From Terriglobia bacterium (lineage in GTDB: Bacteria; Acidobacteriota; Terriglobia; Terriglobales; Acidobacteriaceae), in the NCBI GenBank assembly GCA_020073525.1, contig JAIQFA010000018.1, forward strand, positions 38,775 through 102,774: 64,000 bases of DNA. The letters are read 5' to 3'. The stretch's first letter is position 1. The number at the start of each line of letters is the position of its first letter. The position numbers were made by a program, and so were the translations under genes. Under the pieces are notes generated by a model. It saw only the letters and a list, made by a program, of their open reading frames with translations, did no database searches and had not been told where the DNA came from. Shown one piece after another: positions 17,814-25,455 of this stretch.

Positions 17814-19493
17814 CTAGGCGGCTAGTTCTGTGCGCTTGGCCGCGCGGCCGTACAGTACATCTGCTACGTAATCCAAATCTGAAATCAGGCCCGACTGTGC
17901 GCGGTGAATTGCGGGCAGTCCCAAACTTGTTTCAAACGTCGCGACCTCTGAATCGCTGATGCCCCCGGCTCCGACCACCCAGCGCAAACCTTCTTCCGCC
18001 ACCTTAAGCGCAGCATCGCGAGCAAAGATTCGGCTGATCGCGGCTAAAGCCGTCGCGTCGAAGCGCCGGTTCGCTTTTTCGTGGAGCTTGCCTTCCGACA
18101 TAAGCGCGGCGCGGCGGGACAAACTACCCGCGCACTCGGCATAAGCGATCAGCTCACCGAGCCGCAGGAGAATGTGCTGATAGCGGGTGAGGCGCGCCAC
18201 TCGCGCCTTTTCCATCACCTCGGCCAATGCGTGGAACGCCAGTGCCGCAATGTCCGCGCCCACGTCCGGATGCCGAGCGTGCAGCGCTTCAAACGTCCGC
18301 GCCTGCTCGTGATAGTGCTGCCCGCGCGTCTTGAGATGAGACTGCCAGCGGTCGCGGCTGATCGTCATCTCCATGATCTCGGACGTGCCTTCGTAGATCG
18401 TGGTGATGCGAACGTCGCGGCTGATTTTCTCCACCATGTATTCGTGCGTGTATCCGTAGCCACCCAGCGCCTGGATACTGGCCTCGGCCGCCGCATTCCC
18501 GGCTTCCGTCGCCATGTACTTTGCGATAGCGCCCTCGGTGTTCAAGCTGCCTTCAGCCCCGGCGTCGATGCGTTCCGCGGTTTCCTCGATGTACGCGCGA
18601 GCAGCCTCAAGACGCACCACGTGCGGCACGATCAACTTGTGCGTGTATCCCTGCTTTTGCGAGAGCGGCGCCCCGGCCTGGATACGTTTGGTGGAATAGG
18701 GAATTGCCCTGTCGAGCGCGGACCATCCCGCCCCGAGGCCGAACGCCGCTACCATCAGCCGCGTGTAGCCAAACACGGCCTGCGCCTGATTCAACCCCTG
18801 GCCTTCGACGCCACCGACAAGCCGGTCAGCATCGACATAGACATCGTTGAACGCGAGAGCCGCCGTGTTGCTGAGGCGAATGCCGTGCTTGTCTTCCGGG
18901 TCGTCGTGCGTGAAACCCTTGGCATCTTTCTCGACGATGAACCAGCTCGGCCCGCTGGGTGTATTGGCCAAAACCGAGTAGGCGCCGGCGATTCCGCCGT
19001 TGCTAATCCACTGTTTGTTGCCGTTGATCTTGTAGCCAACAACGCGCCCGTCCTTGGTGACTGGGTCCGCCGTGGTTTTAAGCGCTCCCAGATCGCTGCC
19101 GGCTTCCGGCTCAGTGGCGCCGTAGGCGAACAGCAATCCCTCTTCCGCGATGCGCGTCAGCCACAATTTCTTTTGCTCGGGAGTGGCGCCGACCGTGATC
19201 GGGTCGCTGCCTAAAAACGTTGCCAGCACAGCCGTGGCCACGCCCAGATCGATGCGTGCCATCTCTTCGCAGACGCAATACACATCGAAAGTATTGCCGC
19301 CCATGCCCCCAAATTCTTCGGGGATGAACAAGAGCTGAATGCCCAGCTGGTCGGGACTGCACATGTGGTGGACAATCTCGAGCGGACATTCATCCCGTTC
19401 ATCCAACTCTCGAAGTACTTCGTCCGGCAAACGTTTCTTGGCGAAGTCCTTGAGCGACTTCAAACTTAACTTCAGGGTCTTATTTGTAATCAT
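17814..19493 (-). CDS. Acyl-CoA dehydrogenase with C-terminal extension
   Basis: 559 residues, longer than the usual 380-400; the extra 150 or so at the C-terminus are helical, as in the larger dehydrogenases. Visible motifs are [13 protein letters not shown] (FAD/substrate loop), [23 protein letters not shown], and IYEGTSEI, whose Glu near 368 is the catalytic base of the medium-chain type. The enzyme would form an alpha,beta double bond in an acyl-CoA and pass electrons to ETF. EtfA, EtfB and an ETF-oxidising FeS protein lie directly upstream in the same operon, so a complete electron path to the quinone pool is encoded. It precedes the synthase by 80 bases. The chain-length preference is unknown. 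Confidence 0.9.
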   Translation of the reverse strand: MITNKTLKLSLKSLKDFAKKRLPDEVLRELDERDECPLEIVHHMCSPDQLGIQLLFIPEEFGGMGGNTFDVYCVCEEMARIDLGVATAVLATFLGSDPITVGATPEQKKLWLTRIAEEGLLFAYGATEPEAGSDLGALKTTADPVTKDGRVVGYKINGNKQWISNGGIAGAYSVLANTPSGPSWFIVEKDAKGFTHDDPEDKHGIRLSNTAALAFNDVYVDADRLVGGVEGQGLNQAQAVFGYTRLMVAAFGLGAGWSALDRAIPYSTKRIQAGAPLSQKQGYTHKLIVPHVVRLEAARAYIEETAERIDAGAEGSLNTEGAIAKYMATEAGNAAAEASIQALGGYGYTHEYMVEKISRDVRITTIYEGTSEIMEMTISRDRWQSHLKTRGQHYHEQARTFEALHARHPDVGADIAALAFHALAEVMEKARVARLTRYQHILLRLGELIAYAECAGSLSRRAALMSEGKLHEKANRRFDATALAAISRIFARDAALKVAEEGLRWVVGAGGISDSEVATFETSLGLPAIHRAQSGLISDLDYVADVLYGRAAKRTELAA

Positions 19494-19511
19494 GGGCGGT
19501 GCCTCACTTTG

Positions 19512-20492
19512 CTATGCGACGTGTCGCAATTCCCGAACTTTGTTGGTCATTTCCGGCAGGAATTCCAGGAGGTCGTCGACAATCCCGACGTCTGCCACCT
19601 GAAAGATCGGAGCCTTCGGATTCTTGTTGATGGCGATCAGGAACGGACTGCCTTTAATGCCAGCCAGATGCTGGAAGGCGCCACTGATGCCGCATGCCAG
19701 ATAGACTTTGGGTTTCACGGTCTTTCCGGAGGACCCCACCTGGCGGGATTTCTCCATCCACTTGGCATCGACCACGGGCCGGGAGCAACTCACAGCCGCG
19801 CCCAACGCATCGGCCAGTTCCTGCGCAATAGCCACGTTGTCTTTTTCCTGGATGCCACGGCCGACGGAGACCAGCACGTTGTACTTGGTGATATCTACAT
19901 CACCTGCCTCAGGCACGACCGTCTCCAGATAGCGGCGGCCTGCTGCCAGAACGCCAACGTCAGAGGATTTATCGACGATCACGCCACTGTCAGCAGAGCC
20001 GTCCAGCCCCTTGAACGCGCCCGGACGTATCGTGACCACTGCACCCGCCGAAAGGTCACAGCGAACGTGAGCGCTCACCTGTCCGCCAAATTCCTGGCGG
20101 ACGATTTTGAGGTCGGGGCCTTCAACGCCTGCGATTTCCACTACGTCGGAGACAAATGCTGCATTCAACTTGATGGACAGACCCGGCGCCAGATCAATTC
20201 CGAAATGCTCGTGAGCAACCAGCACGATGCTGTCGCTCGGCAATACCTTTACAAGCGCTTTGCGGATTAATTCAGCATTGGGGTAGGCAAGAGCTTCATT
20301 GGCGATCTTCCAAGTTTCAGCGAAAGAAGTATCGACTGCCTTGCACGCCGCATCAAGGTCCGCGCCCCAACCGGCGAGAATGGCCGTCGGCGAAGCGGCG
20401 GGGTCGATCTTGCGTGCGGCGGCCGCCAACTCGAACGCGGTGTCGTCAGTCGCGCCGGCTTTATGCGCGATGTAACAGAAGATGCGAGCCAT
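19512..20492 (-). CDS. etfA: Electron transfer flavoprotein alpha subunit
   Basis: 326 residues, the standard length. The C-terminal FAD-binding part is clear: SRPVVDAKWMEKSRQVGSSG, VKPKVYLACGISGAFQH and AINKNPKAPIFQVAD are typical EtfA segments. With EtfB it forms the soluble FAD heterodimer that takes electrons from acyl-CoA dehydrogenases. Its ATG shares one base with the EtfB stop (TAATG), which points to translational coupling. The dehydrogenase follows after 18 bases. Confidence 0.95.
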   Translation of the reverse strand: MARIFCYIAHKAGATDDTAFELAAAARKIDPAASPTAILAGWGADLDAACKAVDTSFAETWKIANEALAYPNAELIRKALVKVLPSDSIVLVAHEHFGIDLAPGLSIKLNAAFVSDVVEIAGVEGPDLKIVRQEFGGQVSAHVRCDLSAGAVVTIRPGAFKGLDGSADSGVIVDKSSDVGVLAAGRRYLETVVPEAGDVDITKYNVLVSVGRGIQEKDNVAIAQELADALGAAVSCSRPVVDAKWMEKSRQVGSSGKTVKPKVYLACGISGAFQHLAGIKGSPFLIAINKNPKAPIFQVADVGIVDDLLEFLPEMTNKVRELRHVA

Positions 20493-21280
20493 TATTTCAA
20501 CCCTCCTTTGGCTGCCACTAACTCCAGAATCTTGTCGATGTTCTCTTCCCGCGTGCCGTGCAGAATTTCCGCGCCCTTGCCCAGCGTGGGAACGAAGTGG
20601 TCCACGCGTTTCACTTTCGCGCTAGCCTCCCCTACAGCGGCGGCGCCAAGTCCCAGTTCCGATGCGCCGAGAGTTGGAATAGGAATAGAGGCCACTTGCC
20701 GGATGCCTCGCATGCCGACATAACGGGGTTCGTTGATGCCCGTCTGGATCGAGAGCACACAGGGCAGATCAATCTCACTCATTTCTTTGTTGCCGCCCTC
20801 GATCTCGCGACTGATTTTCAGCTTTTTGTCGAGCACCTCAATGGAGTTAACCAGCGAAGCGAATGGGTAGTCGAGCAACGCCGCCAGCATCCCGCCGACC
20901 TGGGCGCCACCGTCCTCGGCCTGAACCCCGGTCAAAATCAAGTCGTAGCTATCCTTCTGGATGAAGGCTTTGAGGATGGTCGCGATGCCCCTGCCGTCCG
21001 ACCCGCTGAACGCATCGTCCGTGATCAACACTCCATGATTCGCACCCATGGCCATTTCGCGGCGCAGGATCTCTTCGTCGTCTTCGCCGCCAACCGTGGC
21101 GACGGTGACGTGGCCACCGACTCTGGCGACAATCTGCAGCGCCTCTTCGACCGCATAGTTGTCAGGCTCGTTGATCGAATAGACCAACTCATCGCGCTCG
21201 ATGTCATTTCCCGCGCTGTTGAGTTCGATCTCGTTTTCCGAAGTGTCGGGCACCCTTCGCACGCAAACCAGAATTTCCAC
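20492..21280 (-). CDS. etfB: Electron transfer flavoprotein beta subunit
   Basis: 262 residues from a GTG at 21280, five bases after GGAGG. The track start at 21292 adds four residues and would put the ribosome site inside the gene; family members usually begin M-x-I-L-V-C, as seen here (EILVCVRRVPDT). The ADP/AMP-binding segment DLILTGVQAEDGGAQVGGML and the C-terminal part are intact. It is the partner of EtfA in the same operon. Confidence 0.93.
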   Translation of the reverse strand: MEILVCVRRVPDTSENEIELNSAGNDIERDELVYSINEPDNYAVEEALQIVARVGGHVTVATVGGEDDEEILRREMAMGANHGVLITDDAFSGSDGRGIATILKAFIQKDSYDLILTGVQAEDGGAQVGGMLAALLDYPFASLVNSIEVLDKKLKISREIEGGNKEMSEIDLPCVLSIQTGINEPRYVGMRGIRQVASIPIPTLGASELGLGAAAVGEASAKVKRVDHFVPTLGKGAEILHGTREENIDKILELVAAKGGLK

Positions 21281-21314
21281 GTTCACCTCCACAGAATTTC
21301 GCTTACTTCCAATC

Positions 21315-23474
21315 TCAATCGGGTCTAGTGGACGACGCCATCACGACGGCTTCGTTGATTTCGGTAGCAGGCTCTACTTTCACATCAGGGCACTCACGCG
21401 CGATTTGCTGGTCGACGAGTTCCACCAGATCGATGGCTGTCATCTTTGCTTCCAGCCCCGCGACCTTGATCGCATCTTCGATATTCACCATGCAGAACGG
21501 GCAAGCCGTCACGATCACATTGGCTCCAGCTTCGGCGGCCATCTGCACTCTCTTCACGCCCATTTGCTGCTCTTCTTTCGGCTCGTAGAACAGCATCAGC
21601 CCGCCACCACCACAGCAGAACGAGCGGTCGCGAGATCGGGTCATTTCGACTCTCTTCAATTTCGGAATCGCATCCAGCACATAGCGAGGATCGTCATAGA
21701 TATGGTTATGCCGCCCCAGATAGCACGGATCGTGGTAGGTGTAGACGCTGTTTCCGTTCTCTACGGGATTGAATGTGATCCTGCCGGATTTCACCTCTCG
21801 GGCGATCACCTGGCTGATGTGCTCCACCGGCGGCACATCCTTATAGTCGTGTTTCAGCGCGTTGTAAGCGTGCGGGTCCGCCGTGACGATCCGCCGGACT
21901 CCGGACGCTTTGATGGCGTCCACGTTGTGGTCGCGCAGGGCCATGAAAAGCGTCTCTTCGCCGAAGCGGCGGACTTCGTGTCCGCTATCTCGCTCCGCCG
22001 CGCCGAGGATTGCGAAATTCTCTCCAACGTGGTTGAGGATCTTTGCTGTTGCCCGCCCGATCGACTGCATCCGGTCGTCGTAGGAGGTGATGCTGTCGAC
22101 GAAATACAGAGTGTTGGCGCCATTGCTCGTACCAACGGTTTTGACCCTGCAGGTTTGCTGGAATTCTTTGGCGTTGGCCCAGTCGGCCTTCTTCTTCTCC
22201 ATCTTGCCGTAAGGATTGCCGCGGCTCTCCAGCGCCTTGAGCGGCTTCTGCAGGGATTGCGGCACATTCCCGTTATCGACCAGGCCCCGCCGCAGATCTA
22301 CGACCTTGTCGATGTACTCGACGAGCAACGGGCACTCTGCCTCGCAAGCGCCGCAGGTGGTACAGGACCAGATTTCGTCTTCGGAGTAAATGCTGCCGGA
22401 GTCTTTGCTGCCGACGAGAGCCGTGCCATTGCTCGCGCGCCCAAGCACTGGATAGTGTTGGAAGCTGTAATCTCGGGCCTTGATAGTGAGGAATCTTGGC
22501 GACAACGGCCGTCCCACCGCATGGGACGGACAATTGTCCGAACACCGCCCGCAATCGGCGCAGGAATAGAAATCCAGCATGTGCTTCCAGGTGAAGTCTT
22601 CGAACGTCTTCACGCCGAAGGATTTCACCTGATCCAGATGCTCCTCGGCGACGCCCCATCGCACCGGCTTCAGAATCTCGCGGTCCAACTTTGCGAAGTA
22701 AACATTGAAGAGGGAGGTTTCCACATGGAACTGGATTCCAAAGGGCCGATAGCAGAGCAGGAAGTAGAAGGTCAGTTCGTGGACAAGATAAGCGCCGAAG
22801 TAGAACCTTCCGAGAGCGGGCAGGGAAGCTGAGACCAGAGCCTTCTGCAACATCCACGGGAGCGAAAATGCGGCCAATACTTCAACCGATTGACCTGCCT
22901 GCAATTGGGCAGCGCCCTTAGCGGCGGCAAAGAGGCTGTCGGCCACCATCAGGATTGCGATCAGCGACAGAAGGAAGATGGCGTCGGCCGTGTGGGCTTT
23001 GCCGTACCTTGCCGGTACCGCGTACCGCGCAGGTTTGAAAACTAGGCGGCGAGTCACGGCAATCACCATGCAGAGAAAAACGATGGTGGCGGCGTAATCA
23101 GTGACGATGTCGTAGATCGGGCCGGCTCTTCCTGCAAGGCCAGGCATAACGAAATTCTGGGAGACACCGACAATCAGCACCGAGAAGGCGCGAATGGCGA
23201 GAACCAGGAAGCCCGCAAAAATGAAGATATGAAGGATTCCAGCAGTGCGGTAGCGCGGATGCTTCCACTGGCCCAGCCAATACTTCCCAACCCTTCCCAG
23301 TCGCACCCATGGCTGGTCAAAACGAAAGTCGCACTCGCCCCGAAGGAGCGGGACCAGACGTTTCGCCACAATATAGGAGAAACCCACGACACCTAGAAGG
23401 TGAATGGCTAAGAAGAGGTCTCGGCCCGTGACCAACCAAGAGGTCACTTGCGCAGCTGACTCGATGCCTACCAC
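21315..23474 (-). CDS. Membrane FeS oxidoreductase, probable ETF:(mena)quinone oxidoreductase (EMO/DUF224 type)
   Basis: 719 residues from a GTG at 23474. About six membrane helices fill residues 1-250, resembling the NarI-like cytochrome b module. Two ferredoxin-type cysteine clusters follow (CADCGRCSDNCP near 306, CTTCGACEAECP near 375). Two cysteine-rich CCG domains end the protein (CYLGRH near 581, CCGGGG near 621, CPFCMVN near 658). Proteins of this type next to etfBA are known to move electrons from reduced ETF to menaquinone in syntrophic fatty-acid oxidisers. The order EMO-EtfB-EtfA-acyl-CoA dehydrogenase here supports that role and places the redox step at the cytoplasmic membrane. 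It is distinct from the classical ETF-QO flavoprotein. Confidence 0.85.
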   Translation of the reverse strand: MVGIESAAQVTSWLVTGRDLFLAIHLLGVVGFSYIVAKRLVPLLRGECDFRFDQPWVRLGRVGKYWLGQWKHPRYRTAGILHIFIFAGFLVLAIRAFSVLIVGVSQNFVMPGLAGRAGPIYDIVTDYAATIVFLCMVIAVTRRLVFKPARYAVPARYGKAHTADAIFLLSLIAILMVADSLFAAAKGAAQLQAGQSVEVLAAFSLPWMLQKALVSASLPALGRFYFGAYLVHELTFYFLLCYRPFGIQFHVETSLFNVYFAKLDREILKPVRWGVAEEHLDQVKSFGVKTFEDFTWKHMLDFYSCADCGRCSDNCPSHAVGRPLSPRFLTIKARDYSFQHYPVLGRASNGTALVGSKDSGSIYSEDEIWSCTTCGACEAECPLLVEYIDKVVDLRRGLVDNGNVPQSLQKPLKALESRGNPYGKMEKKKADWANAKEFQQTCRVKTVGTSNGANTLYFVDSITSYDDRMQSIGRATAKILNHVGENFAILGAAERDSGHEVRRFGEETLFMALRDHNVDAIKASGVRRIVTADPHAYNALKHDYKDVPPVEHISQVIAREVKSGRITFNPVENGNSVYTYHDPCYLGRHNHIYDDPRYVLDAIPKLKRVEMTRSRDRSFCCGGGGLMLFYEPKEEQQMGVKRVQMAAEAGANVIVTACPFCMVNIEDAIKVAGLEAKMTAIDLVELVDQQIARECPDVKVEPATEINEAVVMASSTRPD

Positions 23475-23501
23475 GATCTCTACTCTCCTGCTTGACGATC
23501 C

Positions 23502-25127
23502 CTAGGCGATCAGCCGCGTCAAGACTTGTTCCTCCTTAACTGGGGCCCCTGGTGGTATTGCTGATTCGATGGAAGCGGGATGCGGAGCCGGACCGGATGC
23601 GCGAGCGGGCGCTGGTACCGGCGCCGGTCTCCATGCAACCTTCGCTTTCGCACGCACCCTCTTCTTGTTCTTCATTTCAGCTTTCTTTCGCGGAGGTGTG
23701 ACACCGGCGGCTTCCCGCAGTTCTGTGAAGCTCCTTTGCAGGAGCGTTTCCAGACGCCGCAAATCCGGCGCTGCATGCACATCTCCGCTGAACCCGAAAT
23801 ATGCCGTGCCGTTGTAGGTCAGGATGGCGCAGTTGAGCGCCATCTCGCCGCCGACCGGGACATACGGGTAACAGTGCAGCATCTTGTGGCCGAGCAGGTA
23901 GAGCGGATACTGCGGTCCCGGCACGTTGGTGCACACCATGTTGAACGGTGTGAACGGCAACCGGCTCAGGATGTGACCGCCCAACGCCTGCGCTGAGGTT
24001 GGGAACATGCCGATCAGGCCGCCGGTCAAACTCACCAATTCGGCGGCATGTGCGCGCTTGAGAAACTCTGTTCTCTTATGGACGGCCGCCAGCAGTTTCC
24101 GCGGATTGCGGATATCCAGCGGAATGGTGACCGGGACCAGCGAAATGCGGTTCCCTAATTCGCGCGTAGTGTCGCTGCCGCGCAGGTTGACCGGAACCAT
24201 CATGCGGAACAGCCGCCCCTTGACCGGGTCGCCATGCAGTTCGAGGTACCGTCGGACGGTCGCTGTCACCAACGCCAGAATGACGTCATTCACGCTGGTG
24301 CCGCATGTGTGCTTTATCGCTTTAATCTCCGCCAGTGGAACTTCGGCCCAGGCAAACTTTTGCGGACCGCGGTAGAAAACGTTAAACCGCAGCCGCTCGG
24401 TGGATGCGCTAAGTTCCGGGAGTAAACCTGTGAACTCGTCGGTGGCCAGGCTTCCGCCATTCGCGGCAAAGCGTTCCGCCATGCTCGACACGTCCGCCAT
24501 TGCGTCGAGGATTCGTTTGACCAATTCGGAATAGGTGTCGACGCAGCCGTTCGTGAGCGAAGTCAAGACGCCACGCGGTGGGGGGATCTGGAGGCGAAGC
24601 TTTCGTCGGGGCAACCGCGGCGCCACCGGGCTCGCATCCATGAGCACATTCATGATCCCAACCCCGGCGATGCCATCAGCGAGGCAGTGGTGCAGGCGGA
24701 AGATGAGTCCGCTGCGATTGTCCTTCAGCCCATGCACCAGAGTCATGTCCCAGAGCGGGTGGCGCCGGTCCATCACCGTGCTCAAAATTTTTCCCGCCAG
24801 CGTCTTCAACTCCGCGTCGGAACCATACTTGAGCGTCACCTCGTGCACGTGCCGGAGGACGTCGAAGGTTGGGTCATATTCCCAACTGGGCAGGCCGATA
24901 TTAAGCGGCGGGGACACCACCCGCTTGAGGTAGCGGGGAATCAACGGCAGTTTCGACTCGACAAACTGGATGCAAGCTTTGAAAGGGACTTCGCCCTCAA
25001 ACACGCAGACACAGGCCACGTTGAGCGGCATACCTTCGCGTTCCAGATGGAGGAATACGGTGTCCCCCCAGGAAAGGCGGTCGCTTTGCTCGTTACTCTG
25101 CTCAACGTTCTGCTCATGGCTCGACAT
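23502..25127 (-). CDS. Wax ester synthase/diacylglycerol acyltransferase (WS/DGAT)
   Basis: 541 residues, longer than the usual 450-480 because of a Lys/Pro/Ala-rich tail of about 70 residues. The catalytic motif HHCLADG (HHxxxDG) lies near residue 144, and SVNDVILA gives the conserved ND motif. The C-terminal half has NVPGPQYPLYLLG, a typical family segment. The enzyme joins an acyl-CoA to a long-chain alcohol or to diacylglycerol, making neutral lipid at the membrane face or on an inclusion. It lies between the ETF oxidoreductase and the STAS/AdhE genes. The basic tail could help membrane binding (inference). Confidence 0.9.
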   Translation of the reverse strand: MSSHEQNVEQSNEQSDRLSWGDTVFLHLEREGMPLNVACVCVFEGEVPFKACIQFVESKLPLIPRYLKRVVSPPLNIGLPSWEYDPTFDVLRHVHEVTLKYGSDAELKTLAGKILSTVMDRRHPLWDMTLVHGLKDNRSGLIFRLHHCLADGIAGVGIMNVLMDASPVAPRLPRRKLRLQIPPPRGVLTSLTNGCVDTYSELVKRILDAMADVSSMAERFAANGGSLATDEFTGLLPELSASTERLRFNVFYRGPQKFAWAEVPLAEIKAIKHTCGTSVNDVILALVTATVRRYLELHGDPVKGRLFRMMVPVNLRGSDTTRELGNRISLVPVTIPLDIRNPRKLLAAVHKRTEFLKRAHAAELVSLTGGLIGMFPTSAQALGGHILSRLPFTPFNMVCTNVPGPQYPLYLLGHKMLHCYPYVPVGGEMALNCAILTYNGTAYFGFSGDVHAAPDLRRLETLLQRSFTELREAAGVTPPRKKAEMKNKKRVRAKAKVAWRPAPVPAPARASGPAPHPASIESAIPPGAPVKEEQVLTRLIA

Positions 25128-25168
25128 GGCAGCTACTCTCCTATTCAGTTGTCAAAAAATCGCATGTC

Positions 25169-25444
25169 TCAGCTCACGAACGAAAATCGTGACGCCAGCT
25201 TCACCAGCTTGAGCACTTTGTAGACACCGACGTTGACGCCGCGCAACGCGACGTTGACGCCCTTGACGTCCGCTATGTCCGCGAATTCCTCCATAGCTCT
25301 GAGAGCACTCGGATCGATCCGGCGCACGCAAGAAAAATCCAAGGCCACTTCGCCCTCGACGCTATCCAGTCTTTCTTCGGCTTCTTGCAACGCTTGCACA
25401 ATGCGTTCTTCGTCAATCTTGAGCCACACTGCGGTCATTCCCAT
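25169..25444 (-). CDS. Stand-alone STAS-domain protein
   Basis: 91 residues starting at the ATG at 25444, after AGGTGG; the longer track start overlaps the end of adhE and is unlikely. The core (ALDFSCVRRIDPSALRAMEEF, then VNVALRGVNVGVYKVLKL) has the beta-alpha pattern of a STAS domain, with Asp-Pro-Ser at the usual anti-anti-sigma phosphorylation loop. Such proteins bind kinases, anti-sigma factors or lipids. It begins 11 bases after the adhE stop and precedes the WS/DGAT gene by 41, so it belongs to the operon. Its partner is not visible. Confidence 0.75.
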   Translation of the reverse strand: MGMTAVWLKIDEERIVQALQEAEERLDSVEGEVALDFSCVRRIDPSALRAMEEFADIADVKGVNVALRGVNVGVYKVLKLVKLASRFSFVS

Positions 25445-25455
25445 GCCACCACCTG

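Noticed and set aside
21281-21292. Upstream GTG start of etfB
   Set aside because: GGAGG would lie inside the gene; the GTG at 21280 has correct spacing and family-like N-terminus.
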